Notes: generated from the sequence alone by a model not told the origin. Shown: positions 25,930 through 34,842, counted from the stretch's first letter. The stretch is 64,000 nt of DNA from an uncultured Lachnospiraceae bacterium (GCA_905197485.1 CAJJYZ010000008.1:1-64000); one strand, 5' to 3'. Numbers and translations: made by a program.

Positions 25930-27261
25930 TTAAAGATTGAAAATGCGAGTCACGATTGTAAAATACACAAAAATCGTTCCCGTATCTACCAGCGTCGTGA
26001 TAAGCGGAGCCGCCATAATCGCCGGGTCCAGACCGAGCTTCTTCGCGACAAGCGGAAGCATACAGCCAATCGTCTTCGCCAGCATAACCGTACAAATCAA
26101 AGTGATTCCAAGGGCAAAGGCTAAAAGCGGGTCATGGTACATAATAATCACTCGGATTCCGTTGACAACCGCCAGCATGAAGCCCACAAGCAAAGCGACT
26201 CGGATTTCCTTGAATACGACTTTGAATATGTCGCCAAATTCAATCTCGTCTACCGCAAGTCCTCGAATCACCAATGTAGAACTCTGGGAACCGCAGTTTC
26301 CACCGGTTCCGGTCAGCATCGGGACAAAGGTATTCAGAAGAGGCATCACTGCCAACGCGTCTTCATAATGCCCTAATAGCAGTCCGGTAATCGTCGCTGA
26401 CAGCATCAGGAACAGAAGCCATGGGAAACGGCTCTTCGCATGCTGCCATACAGAAGTCTCAAAATAAGAGTCTTCGTTCGGTGAAATACCTGCCATCATT
26501 GAGATATCTTCCGTCGTCTCTTCCTGCAAGACGGACATCGCATCGTCAACCGTAACAATCCCGACCATGCACATCTCATAATCCACAACCGGAATGGCAA
26601 TCAGATTGTACTTGTTAATCGTAGATACTACGTCTTCCTGGTCGTCATGTGTGTGCACATAGACCATATTCGTCTCCATGATTTCTTCAATCAGACGGTT
26701 CTCACCGGTCGTCAGAAGGTCTTTGACGTCCACAACACCAACTAGTTTTCGCTTCTCCGTTACATAACAAGTGTAAATAGTCTCCCGATTGATACCGACC
26801 TGCCGAATCTTCAGAATCGCATCTGCCACCGTCATTTCTTTTCGCAAAGCGATATACTCTACGTTCATAATGCTTCCGGCGCTGTCCTCCGGATACTGGA
26901 GTAATGTATTAATCTGAAGTCTCGTCTCTTCGTCGGTAGACTGAAGGAGCTTATCTACCAGGTTTGCCGGCATCTCTTCCAGCACGTCCGCGATATCGTC
27001 CAGATACATCTCTTCCATGACTTCTTCGATTTCCGCATCCGTCAATTGGCTTACCAGGTCTTCCTGCATCTCACTGCTCATGTAGGTGAACGTCTCTGCC
27101 GCCTCTTCCTTCGCCAGAAGCCGAAATACTAAAATCCGCTGTCTTTCATTGAATTCTTCGAGAAGGTTTGCAATATCTACCGGATGCCAGTTTTCGAATT
27201 CAGCTTTCAGATTTTTATAGTCTCTGTTCTCCAGCATCTGCAAAATTTCTTCTTCTGTCAT
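25930..27261 (-). CDS. mgtE: Magnesium transporter MgtE
   Basis: Encodes 443 residues: an N-terminal helical superhelix domain (about 1-125), a CBS pair (about 130-250) and five transmembrane helices in the last 180. The membrane part includes the pore segment FVPMLTGTGGNCGSQSSTL. It is a Mg2+-gated Mg2+ channel of the inner membrane. RBS GGAGGG; divergent from tmcAL. The leader is too short for an M-box riboswitch. Confidence 0.95.
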   Translation of the reverse strand: MTEEEILQMLENRDYKNLKAEFENWHPVDIANLLEEFNERQRILVFRLLAKEEAAETFTYMSSEMQEDLVSQLTDAEIEEVMEEMYLDDIADVLEEMPANLVDKLLQSTDEETRLQINTLLQYPEDSAGSIMNVEYIALRKEMTVADAILKIRQVGINRETIYTCYVTEKRKLVGVVDVKDLLTTGENRLIEEIMETNMVYVHTHDDQEDVVSTINKYNLIAIPVVDYEMCMVGIVTVDDAMSVLQEETTEDISMMAGISPNEDSYFETSVWQHAKSRFPWLLFLMLSATITGLLLGHYEDALAVMPLLNTFVPMLTGTGGNCGSQSSTLVIRGLAVDEIEFGDIFKVVFKEIRVALLVGFMLAVVNGIRVIIMYHDPLLAFALGITLICTVMLAKTIGCMLPLVAKKLGLDPAIMAAPLITTLVDTGTIFVYFTIVTRIFNL

Positions 27262-27291
27262 TTCCTTCCCTCCTCACACCATACTGTTATC

Positions 27292-27321
27292 ATTCTAACC
27301 CCCTCCTGCAATCTTTGTCAA
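27292..27321 (-). promoter_or_regulatory. Promoter of mgtE
   Basis: Minus strand TTGACA (27316-27321), 18-bp spacer, TAGAAT (27292-27297), about 30 nt before the mgtE start. Confidence 0.65.
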
Positions 27322-27330
27322 CAATTCGTT

Positions 27331-27359
27331 TTGCGCGCCGCTTCTCTTTATAGTATAAT
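27331..27359 (+). promoter_or_regulatory. Promoter of tmcAL
   Basis: Plus strand TTGCGC (27331-27336), 17-bp spacer, TATAAT (27354-27359), with AGGAGG at 27379-27384 before the start at 27391. Confidence 0.65.
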
Positions 27360-27390
27360 AGAAATCAGAATTTTTATCAGGAGGAACTTT

Positions 27391-28626
27391 ATGAAAATCG
27401 TCGGATTGATTACAGAATATAATCCGTTTCACAACGGACACAAATATCATATCGAACAGGCGCTCAAACTGACGCAGGCTGACGCCGCAATCGTCGTGAT
27501 GAGCGGAAATCATGTGCAAAGAGGTACGCCCGCCATTCTTCCAAAACACCTGCGTGCAACGATTGCCCTAAGCTGCGGTGTAGCAGCCGTCTTCGAGCTT
27601 CCTGTCTGTTACGCAACCGGAAGCGCGGAATATTTCGCCCTCGGGGCAGTCTCTTTTCTCGAACGTCTCGGCTGTGTGGATTGTATCTGCTTCGGAACGG
27701 AAACGTCTGAACTGTCCACACTAAAAGAAATCGCCCGCATCCTTTCTGATGAACCGGAAGCCTATCGGACGTTTCTTCAGCAAGCGTTAAAATCCGGCGA
27801 TTCCTATCCCACAGCAAGGCAAAAAGTGCTGACACAGTTTACCGGTTCTGACCTAGACGCTTCCTTATTGGAACTTCCAAACAATATCTTGGGAATCGAA
27901 TATTTGAAGGCTCTCTACCGCCTGCACAGCGACATTGTCCCTTATATATTGCCGCGTGCCGGCGCCGGATACCACGACTTGTCTTTAGATACGGAATACG
28001 CCTCCGCCTCCGCTATCCGAAACGTTCTCTCTGACATGACAGGATTCGAATCTCCACAGTTAAAACGTCTCGTTCCGGAAGAAGCATACGCGATTCTTAC
28101 CGAGTCTTATGGGAAACGTTATCCAATCATTGCAGACGACTATTCGCTGCTATTGAAATACAAGCTTTTGACTTTAGATGCAGCCAGACTAACCGAATAC
28201 GTAGACGTCACCCCCGATTTAGCCAACCGGATTCTGAAATGCCGGAATCAATTCATTTCCTTCCGTCAGTTCTGCGAACTTTTGAAAACAAAGCAGCTTA
28301 CTTATACGAGAATCAGCCGCGCGCTCTTACATATCCTGCTTGAAATCCGGCAGACAGATGTGGACGCCTACCGTCTGCATGGCTTTCATGGTTACGCAAG
28401 ACTCCTCGGTTTCCGCAAGGATTCCTCCTCCCTGCTCTCGATTCTAAAAGAGAAAAGCGCCGTTCCTCTTCTCACAAAGCTGACGGCCGTCTCCTCCATC
28501 GAAGAGCCGTTTCAGACGATGCTGGCGCAGGATATCTTCGCCTCCGATTTATACGAGTCTGCCATCACTGATAAATTCCATACCCCGTTCAAAAACGAAT
28601 ATGAGCACCAGATTGTCCGTTTCTAG
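27391..28626 (+). CDS. tmcAL: tRNA(Met) cytidine acetate ligase (TmcAL/YlbM)
   Basis: Encodes 411 residues from the ATG at 27391, placed after AGGAGG. The N-terminus MKIVGLITEYNPFHNGHKYH contains the HxGH nucleotidyltransferase motif. TmcAL makes N4-acetylcytidine at the wobble position of elongator tRNA(Met), using acetate and ATP. Acetate use fits an acetate-producing host, with pta-ackA nearby. The last codons lie within the 5' arm of a terminator hairpin. Confidence 0.92.
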   Translation: MKIVGLITEYNPFHNGHKYHIEQALKLTQADAAIVVMSGNHVQRGTPAILPKHLRATIALSCGVAAVFELPVCYATGSAEYFALGAVSFLERLGCVDCICFGTETSELSTLKEIARILSDEPEAYRTFLQQALKSGDSYPTARQKVLTQFTGSDLDASLLELPNNILGIEYLKALYRLHSDIVPYILPRAGAGYHDLSLDTEYASASAIRNVLSDMTGFESPQLKRLVPEEAYAILTESYGKRYPIIADDYSLLLKYKLLTLDAARLTEYVDVTPDLANRILKCRNQFISFRQFCELLKTKQLTYTRISRALLHILLEIRQTDVDAYRLHGFHGYARLLGFRKDSSSLLSILKEKSAVPLLTKLTAVSSIEEPFQTMLAQDIFASDLYESAITDKFHTPFKNEYEHQIVRF

Positions 28627-28641
28627 GACTCTGGTGCTCAT
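28601..28641 (+). terminator. Terminator overlapping the end of tmcAL
   Basis: Perfect 12-bp stem ATGAGCACCAGA / TCTGGTGCTCAT (28601-28612, 28630-28641). The 5' arm is inside the tmcAL coding region and the stop codon lies in the loop. A T-rich tract follows. It may also serve the convergent degV gene. Confidence 0.65.
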
Positions 28642-28655
28642 CATTATTTCATCTT

Positions 28656-29510
28656 TTATCTCATCTTTCTTGTACATGTTACAGCTAAAGCTCCCGGTCC
28701 GATATGACACGCCACGCTGAGTGAAAGCGGGTCCATCTCCACTTCTGCCCCTGGAATTCTGGCTTCTATTTCTTCTTTCCATTTTTCCACATCTTCTCTC
28801 GAAGAAGTATAAGCCGCCTGAATGTAAACCGGCTCTCCACCGAATCGCTCTTTCATATCCTGCTCTATTGCATCGAGCATCGTCTTCTTCGCCTGTTTCC
28901 ATCCCCTTGCTTTCGCAAATGCATCCAGTTTCCCGCCTTGAATCTGCAATACGGGTTTGATATTCAACACCGCGCCGATTGTCGCCGCAGCCGGAGTGAT
29001 TCTTCCTCCCTTTTTCAAATACTTTAACGTATCTACCGTAATATAAATACTGGATTCCTTCCCTTCTTGTTCCAGAATCTCCCGCACTTCTTTCGCGCTT
29101 TTCCCTGCATTTACAAGCGCAATGGCTTCCAGGACAGATTGTTTTAACGTAACAGATACCCTCTGATTATCGACAACCTGTACTTTTTCTCCATACTCTC
29201 TTGCAAGCATCATCGCATTCTCACAAGCGGCGCTCAATCCGCTGGACATCGGAATATAGACAATCTCCTCGTATTCTTTCAGAATCTCATCCCACATATC
29301 CATCAAATCTCCCGGCGCAGGCTGTGATGTGGATATATCCGCATCTTCCCCCAGTTTCTTATAGAATTCCTCCTGCGTCATCGTGATATCTTCCAGATAC
29401 AATTCTCCATCGATAAAAAACGGCATCGGAAATACCCGGATTCCTAATTCTTTTCCCTTCTCCTGTGTAATTCCACTATTGCTGTCTGTCACAACCGCTG
29501 TTTTTCCCAT
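28656..29510 (-). CDS. DegV family fatty-acid-binding protein
   Basis: Encodes 284 residues from the second of two adjacent ATGs (29510), 5 nt after AGGAGG. N-terminal TAVVTDSNSGI and the SQPAPGD motif mark the DegV/FakB family. These proteins bind fatty acids in the cytosol and, with a FakA kinase, feed them to phospholipid synthesis. No fakA is visible nearby, so whether this copy is a FakB is open. It is the last gene of a minus-strand run from polA through walJ. Confidence 0.9.
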   Translation of the reverse strand: MGKTAVVTDSNSGITQEKGKELGIRVFPMPFFIDGELYLEDITMTQEEFYKKLGEDADISTSQPAPGDLMDMWDEILKEYEEIVYIPMSSGLSAACENAMMLAREYGEKVQVVDNQRVSVTLKQSVLEAIALVNAGKSAKEVREILEQEGKESSIYITVDTLKYLKKGGRITPAAATIGAVLNIKPVLQIQGGKLDAFAKARGWKQAKKTMLDAIEQDMKERFGGEPVYIQAAYTSSREDVEKWKEEIEARIPGAEVEMDPLSLSVACHIGPGALAVTCTRKMR

Positions 29511-29538
29511 CATTACCTCCTCATTTTTCCTTTCATTT

Positions 29539-30336
29539 CTATACTTCCACGACTTCTGAAACTTCATCTCTCTTCGCTACCATAATCTGAATATCATCTC
29601 CGGTATAAGGATTGTCTCCCAAAGCCACCTCAAGCTTCACCGTCTCATAGGCAAGACTTTCATAATTGTTATCTTTGCTCAAGTGTCCGAGCATGACACA
29701 TTGCAGGTTATCATGAAGTATATCACAGAGAAGTCTTCCCGACAATTCATTGGATAGATGTCCCCTGTTTCCCATCACGCGCCGCTTAAGCGGGTACGGA
29801 TACGGTCCCACCTCCAACATATGAATGTCATGGTTCGCCTCCAGGACAAGGGCATTCACATCTTTCAAATTCTCCACTATGTATTCATCATAGACACCCA
29901 AATCCGTCACGACGGCAATCATCTTCTCGTCCTCCTCCACGCGGAAGCCGGAAGGTTCCATCGCGTCATGGGAAATCGCAAAGGGGAGAACAGAAAGGCT
30001 TCCCAGGGAAAACACTTCATCTATCTTCACAGGATGCAATAGTCCTTCCGGCATCTTGCCAAGCCCTTTATACGCCTCAATCCCCCGAATCGTTCCTTCC
30101 GTCGCATAAACGGGAACTTTATATTTTCTGCTGAACACGCCCAGTCCTTGGATGTGGTCCGAATGTTCATGGGTCACGAGAATCCCATCCAGGCTTTCGC
30201 ATGACACCCCGATTTCTTTCAAGCCTTCTTCAATACGTTTCTTACTGATTCCTACGTCAATTAGAATATTCGTATCGCTGCCTCCGACGTAAATACAGTT
30301 TCCACTGCTTCCACTGGCAATACTGCAAAGTTTCAT
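29539..30336 (-). CDS. walJ: MBL-fold metallo-hydrolase (WalJ/YycJ-type)
   Basis: Encodes 265 residues starting at the ATG at 30336, 1 nt after the coaE stop, with GGGAGAG inside the coaE end. The start MKLCSIASGSSGNC and the metal motif THEHSDHIQGLG are typical of the YycJ/WalJ subfamily. In Bacillus and streptococci it sits in the walRK operon and is tied to cell-wall and DNA maintenance. Here it stands in a coaE-polA context instead, so the WalRK link cannot be assumed. Confidence 0.85.
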   Translation of the reverse strand: MKLCSIASGSSGNCIYVGGSDTNILIDVGISKKRIEEGLKEIGVSCESLDGILVTHEHSDHIQGLGVFSRKYKVPVYATEGTIRGIEAYKGLGKMPEGLLHPVKIDEVFSLGSLSVLPFAISHDAMEPSGFRVEEDEKMIAVVTDLGVYDEYIVENLKDVNALVLEANHDIHMLEVGPYPYPLKRRVMGNRGHLSNELSGRLLCDILHDNLQCVMLGHLSKDNNYESLAYETVKLEVALGDNPYTGDDIQIMVAKRDEVSEVVEV

Positions 30337-30337
30337 A

Positions 30338-30940
30338 CTATTCTCTCCCGTCACTTTCTCTTATCGTTGTTTCTATCTGTCTCTTCGTCTCTTCGAACGT
30401 CCCGCTATTGTCAATCGTCACATCACAATATGCCCGATATGCAGCCTCGTCTGCCTGCTTCTCCATAATCTGCCGAATCTTCTCGTCAGACAAAGGCCTG
30501 GATTCCTTCAATCTTGAGAAACGTATCCGACGTTCTACGAAAATATACCACAATTCGTCACAGAGTTCTTCGTAATGGTCTTCCATCAAAAGCGCAGATT
30601 CCAGGAGAAAGATGGATACTCCTTCCTTCCTCGCTCTTGCGATTTCCTCCCGAACGTACTGTTTGACTGCCGGATGCACGATTCTATTCAATCTCTCCAA
30701 TTGTCCGGCATCAGAGAATACGAGATTCCCCAGATTGGTCCGGTTAATGCTTCCATCCCCGTCTAATATCTCTTTCCCGAATGTACGAATTATCTCATCA
30801 TAGCAGGAATGTCCCGGCTCCTGCAGTTTGTGCGCCACTTCGTCTGTCTTTAGAACGCGCGCATGATAGGACGCTTCCATCTCATCGAGAATCCGGCTCT
30901 TTCCGGAGCCGATTCCCCCTGTAATTCCAATCACTTTCAT
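30338..30940 (-). CDS. coaE: Dephospho-CoA kinase
   Basis: Encodes 200 residues with P-loop GGIGSGKSRILDEM and the CoaE core (VLKTDEVAHKLQEPG, DVTIDNSGTFEET). It performs the last step of coenzyme A synthesis. The start codon abuts the polA stop and the end overlaps walJ signals, so the three are translated as one operon. polA-coaE adjacency is common in Firmicutes. Confidence 0.95.
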   Translation of the reverse strand: MKVIGITGGIGSGKSRILDEMEASYHARVLKTDEVAHKLQEPGHSCYDEIIRTFGKEILDGDGSINRTNLGNLVFSDAGQLERLNRIVHPAVKQYVREEIARARKEGVSIFLLESALLMEDHYEELCDELWYIFVERRIRFSRLKESRPLSDEKIRQIMEKQADEAAYRAYCDVTIDNSGTFEETKRQIETTIRESDGRE

Positions 30941-33553
30941 CTATTTCGCCTCATACCATGTGGAACCGGTCTGCATATCAATATCGAGCGGAACGTCAAG
31001 CGATGCCGCCCCTTCCATTTCACGCTTCAAAATCTCCTTCACCTGCTCCACTTCTGAATCATGGGCCTCAATGAGAAGTTCATCGTGTACCTGAAGCACC
31101 AGTTTGGACTTCATATGGTTTTCCTTCAGCGCCCGGTTCACACCTATCATCGCAATTTTCATAATATCCGCCGCCGTTCCCTGAATCGGCGCATTCATGG
31201 CAACCCGCTCTCCAAATGCACGCTGCATGAAATTGCTGGAGCTAAGTTCCGGCACCGGTCTTCTTCTTCCGAATAAAGTCGCCACGTACCCCATCTCTTT
31301 CGCATGTGCCACCGCATCGTCCAGGAAACGTTTAATTCCCGGATACGTAGCAAAATAACTCTCGATATATTGCGCGGCTTCTTTCTTTGTGATGCTCAAA
31401 TCCTGGCTCAAACCGAAGGAGCTGATTCCGTACACGATTCCGAAGTTCACCGCTTTCGCGTTTCGACGCTCCAAATCCGTCACTTCATCGAACGGAATGT
31501 GGAAGACCTGGGAGGCGGTCATTCTATGAATGTCTCTCGCCTCGCGGTACGCGGTAATCAGCGCTTCATCCCCGGAACAATGCGCCAGAATCCGAAGTTC
31601 TATCTGCGAATAGTCCGCATCCACGAACGTATATCCCTCCTGCGGGATAAATACTTTCCTTATCAATCTTCCAAGCTCCATGCGTACCGGAATATTCTGA
31701 AGATTCGGCTCGGTACTGCTGATTCGTCCCGTCGCCGTAATCGTCTGATTAAATTTCCCATGGATTCTGCCATCCTCCCGAATATAATTCGCAAGCCCAT
31801 CCGCATACGTAGACTTTAGTTTTGCAAGCTGCCGGTATTCCAGAATCTTTGCCACAATCGGATAATCCGGAGCCAGTTTATCCAGCACGTCCGCCGCCGT
31901 CGAATATCCTGTCTTCGTCTTTTTCCCATTCGGAAGCTGCAAGTGCTCAAAGAGAATCACCCCGAGCTGCTTCGGAGAATTGATGTTAAACGTTTCCCCT
32001 GCTTCCTCATAAATCTCCTGCTCCAACTCCACGATTTTGGCGCCAAGCTGTTCCCCGTAAGCCTTCAAAGCCTCCGCCTCGATTCTTACGCCGGCCTGTT
32101 CCATATCGAAAAGTGTGAATACGAGAGGCATTTCAATCTCATGGAAAAGATGGTACATCTCTTTCTCCTTCAACTGCTTTTCCAATACGTCCGCCGCCGC
32201 AAACGCTGTGTATGCCATATAACACACTTTCTTCGCTCCATCCATTTTGTCATCCAGCATCAAATTCAGATATTCTCTTGCGATATCATCATATTCGTAG
32301 TCATTTTTCAGCGGATTCAGAAGATATGCGGCTACAATCGCGTCAAACGCGTTCTCTTCGTTTCCAAATGAAATCCAAGATAACGCCTCTTTTATGTGGA
32401 ACATCGAGACACGCGCTACATTTTCCGTTAAATGCCGTATCTTTTCTTTGAGATAGGACAAGGAAATCTCTTCTCCAACCTCAATGGCATACGTCCGGCT
32501 TTCTCCAAAACAGAGACCAATCTTCCCGATTCCCGCCTGACTCGCAAAGAGAGGAAGAACCCGCTCTTCCTTCGCGAGAACAAGGCCAACCGTATCGGAC
32601 TGTTCCGCTTCCCGAAAGATTCTTTCCACTTCGCTCCTACCGCTCACTTCCCGGAAATCCTCTTCTACCTTGTTGCCCGGCGTAGCAATTTCAAATCGTC
32701 CAAGCAGATTCTTAAACTGCAGACGCTGGAAAAACGCATATGCTTCTTCCGTATATAAGTTCCCAAGTCTCGCCTCGGAAAGCTCATACGGAATCTCAGC
32801 GCCCACGCAGATTGTCGCCAGCTCCTTGCTCATCTCTGCCATATCGTAATGCTCTTTCAATGCCTTTGCCGCTCTTGGAGGTTTCAACTCCTCCACATGT
32901 GCAAACGCATTTTCAATCGAACCGTACTCCGTAATAATCTTCGTCGCCGTCTTCTCGCCGATACTCGGAACTCCCGGAATGTTATCCGAAGTGTCTCCCA
33001 TTAGCGCCTTCAAATCAATGAATTCTTTCGGAGTGACCTGATATCTTTCTTTTACATCTTCCGCATAATAATCTTCGATTTCCGTCTTCCCTTGCTTCGT
33101 CTTCGGAATGCGGATTTTTACTTTTTCCGTTGCCAGCTGCAGCAAATCCCGGTCTCCGGAAATCACAGAGACGTCCATGCCTTTTCTCTCGCACAGGCAG
33201 GAAATCGTTCCGAGAATGTCATCGGCTTCCAGTCCTGCCTTCTCCACTGTCTTCACGCCCATCGCTTTCAGAACTTCTTTCATAACAGGCACCTGTTGGC
33301 GCAGTTCTTCCAGCATCGGTTTTCTCGTTCCCTTATACTCCTGATACATCTCATGACGGAATGTAGGGGCATGTACGTCAAATGCAACCGTCAAATATTC
33401 CGGTTGTTCTTCTTCCAGAATCTTGAACAGAATATTCAGAAATCCATAGATTGCATTCGTGTGAAGTCCTTCCGAGTTCGTCAAATCCGGAACCCCATAA
33501 AATGCCCGGTTCAAAATGCTGTGCCCGTCAATCAAAACAATTTTTTCGCTCAT
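30941..33553 (-). CDS. polA: DNA polymerase I
   Basis: Encodes 870 residues. The 5' nuclease domain covers about 1-290 (DGHSILNRAFYG, GDRDLLQLA). A degenerate 3'-5' exonuclease domain covers about 300-470, without the usual metal-binding Asp-x-Glu, as in Bacillus-type enzymes. The polymerase domain has motif A VDADYSQIELRILAH, motif B RRNAKAVNFGIVYGIS and motif C QVHDELLIEA. It acts in Okazaki fragment maturation and repair; proofreading is unlikely. It is followed immediately by coaE. Confidence 0.96.
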   Translation of the reverse strand: MSEKIVLIDGHSILNRAFYGVPDLTNSEGLHTNAIYGFLNILFKILEEEQPEYLTVAFDVHAPTFRHEMYQEYKGTRKPMLEELRQQVPVMKEVLKAMGVKTVEKAGLEADDILGTISCLCERKGMDVSVISGDRDLLQLATEKVKIRIPKTKQGKTEIEDYYAEDVKERYQVTPKEFIDLKALMGDTSDNIPGVPSIGEKTATKIITEYGSIENAFAHVEELKPPRAAKALKEHYDMAEMSKELATICVGAEIPYELSEARLGNLYTEEAYAFFQRLQFKNLLGRFEIATPGNKVEEDFREVSGRSEVERIFREAEQSDTVGLVLAKEERVLPLFASQAGIGKIGLCFGESRTYAIEVGEEISLSYLKEKIRHLTENVARVSMFHIKEALSWISFGNEENAFDAIVAAYLLNPLKNDYEYDDIAREYLNLMLDDKMDGAKKVCYMAYTAFAAADVLEKQLKEKEMYHLFHEIEMPLVFTLFDMEQAGVRIEAEALKAYGEQLGAKIVELEQEIYEEAGETFNINSPKQLGVILFEHLQLPNGKKTKTGYSTAADVLDKLAPDYPIVAKILEYRQLAKLKSTYADGLANYIREDGRIHGKFNQTITATGRISSTEPNLQNIPVRMELGRLIRKVFIPQEGYTFVDADYSQIELRILAHCSGDEALITAYREARDIHRMTASQVFHIPFDEVTDLERRNAKAVNFGIVYGISSFGLSQDLSITKKEAAQYIESYFATYPGIKRFLDDAVAHAKEMGYVATLFGRRRPVPELSSSNFMQRAFGERVAMNAPIQGTAADIMKIAMIGVNRALKENHMKSKLVLQVHDELLIEAHDSEVEQVKEILKREMEGAASLDVPLDIDMQTGSTWYEAK

Positions 33554-33576
33554 CTTTTCTCTCCATTCTCACACTA

Positions 33577-34008
33577 TCACTGTGCCATCAATTTTGCAAT
33601 CGTTTTCTCCAACGCATCAAACGCCTCGCTTGGAGAGTCGATATGAAGAACCGTCTCCTCCATCGGGCATCTCCCATCTCGTGTCCGGTTTTCAATATAA
33701 GGAACTATCTCCCCATACGCGTACTCCATCTTTTGTTTCTCAAGAAATTCTCTTGCATTCTCACTCATAATCTTTCCGTAAACGGCATCCGCTCCTCCAA
33801 GCATAGCCATCAGAGCCGCCGCCTTTCCAATCACTTTATCTGCGATGACGCAGCCGCGAAATGCGTCTTTTCTTACACGCAGTTCCGTCATCAACGGTTT
33901 AATCCCGATTGCATCGGACTGCCGAGCCTCTCCGTTTTCAGACAAAATCACGCAGCTCGCCCCCAACGTCTCCAATTGTTCTACCGCGCGTCTCAATCTA
34001 TCGTTCAA
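33577..34008 (-). CDS. DUF1893 protein
   Basis: Encodes 143 residues from a TTG start (34006-34008) with GGAGG 8 nt upstream, that RBS lying inside the last codons of the ECF gene. Conserved DUF1893 pieces are GIKPLMTELR, ADKVIGKAAALMAMLGGADAVYG and NRTRDGRCPMEE. To my memory a Thermotoga member has a cytidine-deaminase-like fold, so a nucleotide or cofactor-related role is possible, but no catalytic role is proven. Overlap with the ECF S component by 11 nt suggests a joint function. Confidence 0.85.
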   Translation of the reverse strand: MNDRLRRAVEQLETLGASCVILSENGEARQSDAIGIKPLMTELRVRKDAFRGCVIADKVIGKAAALMAMLGGADAVYGKIMSENAREFLEKQKMEYAYGEIVPYIENRTRDGRCPMEETVLHIDSPSEAFDALEKTIAKLMAQ

Positions 34009-34537
34009 ATGCGATTCCTCCTTTTTTCAGCGCTTTATAAAGCGCCGGCAATATCAAAAACTGTAACAGGATTCCAGGAATCCCTGTGACGATTCCCCCG
34101 AGAAATGCTGCCTGATTTGCAAAAGGCGCCGTAAGATGCAAAATCTTCACCCCAACAACCAGAGAACATCCGTATAGAATCCTTCCGGAAATCATAGCCA
34201 CCAAAAGACTGATGTAAACATTGCTTCTTCGAATCATCACTCCGATAACGATTCCGTATGTGATAAGTTCCACCAACATAAAATACACTTTCGGTACCGG
34301 AGGCATCCCCGTCAGCAAAGAACTCAGAATCGGTACGAGAAATCCGATAATTCCGCCATAATACGGCCCCAAAAGCATTCCTGCCATCAGAACTGGAATA
34401 TGTATCGGCAAAAACATGCTTCCGCCGCTCGTTCCGAATATATGAAACGCCTGCGGCAAAAGAATCCCGAGGGCGACAAGAAGTCCCCCAAATACAAGCT
34501 TTGCCACATTTTGATTTTTCTTTTCTACGAATCCCAT
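33998..34537 (-). CDS. ECF transporter S component, substrate unknown
   Basis: Encodes 179 residues from the ATG at 34537 after AGGAGAAAAAG. There are five or six hydrophobic helices (about 11-30, 42-60, 62-80, 85-105, 115-135, 145-168) with the short loop SLLTGMPPVPKV typical of vitamin-type S components. It would bind a vitamin or cofactor and share a housekeeping EcfAA'T module located elsewhere. The partner DUF1893 gene overlaps. A leader with a strong terminator just before the RBS suggests ligand-controlled expression, which fits a transporter. Confidence 0.85.
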   Translation of the reverse strand: MGFVEKKNQNVAKLVFGGLLVALGILLPQAFHIFGTSGGSMFLPIHIPVLMAGMLLGPYYGGIIGFLVPILSSLLTGMPPVPKVYFMLVELITYGIVIGVMIRRSNVYISLLVAMISGRILYGCSLVVGVKILHLTAPFANQAAFLGGIVTGIPGILLQFLILPALYKALKKGGIAFER

Positions 34538-34552
34538 CTTTTTCTCCTTTCG

Positions 34553-34580
34553 TAAAAAAGAATCTCGCTTGCGAGATTCT
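34553..34580 (-). terminator. Leader terminator directly before the ECF gene
   Basis: Perfect 10-bp stem AGAATCTCGC-AA-GCGAGATTCT followed by TTTTTT on the minus strand, ending about 16 nt before the ECF start codon. It lies upstream of a gene, not after one, so it is an attenuator candidate. Confidence 0.85.
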
Positions 34581-34653
34581 CTGCGCGCGAGCGGTGTCTG
34601 AAAGACTAATTTCATTGCCGCGAGCTGCGCAACTTTGCACAAAGTGCATTTTT
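34581..34653 (-). promoter_or_regulatory. GC-rich structured leader of the ECF gene (possible riboswitch)
   Basis: This stretch, transcribed on the minus strand, is rich in self-complementary pieces: GCAC-TTT-GTGC, TGCGCAGCTCGCGG against CCGCTCGCGCGC, and GTCTTTCAGAC. The CTCGC segments could compete with the GCGAG arm of the following terminator. It does not match the THF, FMN, TPP, cobalamin or preQ1 consensus that I know. It could also be a lineage-specific repeat element rather than a sensor. Confidence 0.4.
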
Positions 34654-34690
34654 TGAATTATAGGATTCCAAAGGAATTTCCTATAATTCA
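34654..34690. repeat. Hairpin repeat, copy 1
   Basis: Palindromic element with outer arms TGAATTATAGGA / TCCTATAATTCA. Its 23-nt core (34662-34684) matches a core at 44441-44463 at 20 of 23 positions. Both copies lie directly after the T-run of a minus-strand terminator. Confidence 0.7.
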
Positions 34691-34726
34691 AAAAAAAATG
34701 ATAGCAAGAAGTATTCCCTGCTATCA
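34690..34726 (-). terminator. Terminator of tRNA-Leu
   Basis: Minus-strand hairpin GATAGCA / TGCTATC with an 11-12 nt loop, then nine T. It lies 10 nt after the tRNA 3' end. Confidence 0.8.
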
Positions 34727-34735
34727 CTTTCAAAA

Positions 34736-34819
34736 TGCCGATGACCGGACTCGAACCGGTACGTAGTCGCCCACGTCAGATTTTGAGTCTGATGCGTCTG
34801 CCAATTCCGCCACATCGGC
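34736..34819 (-). tRNA. tRNA-Leu (anticodon CAA)
   Basis: 84 nt including the discriminator A. The acceptor stem GCCGATG pairs with CATCGGC. The anticodon stem-loop is CAGA-CTCAAAA-TCTG, giving anticodon CAA (UUG codon). A long variable arm of class II type and T-loop GGTTCGAGTCC are present. CCA is not encoded. It has its own promoter and terminator. Confidence 0.96.
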
Positions 34820-34823
34820 ACAT

Positions 34824-34842
34824 GTGGAGAATGATTTCTCCA
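34824..34842 (-). other. Small hairpin in the tRNA-Leu 5' leader
   Basis: TGGAGAA / TTCTCCA with a 5-nt loop between the tRNA promoter and the mature 5' end. It would be removed by RNase P. Confidence 0.5.

Noticed and set aside
27262..27390. M-box magnesium riboswitch before mgtE
   Set aside because: The promoter lies only about 30 nt from the start codon, so there is no space for an M-box.
34581..34653. THF or other known vitamin riboswitch before the ECF gene
   Set aside because: The conserved cores of the THF, FMN, TPP and preQ1 classes that I know are not present; only the attenuator form is supported.
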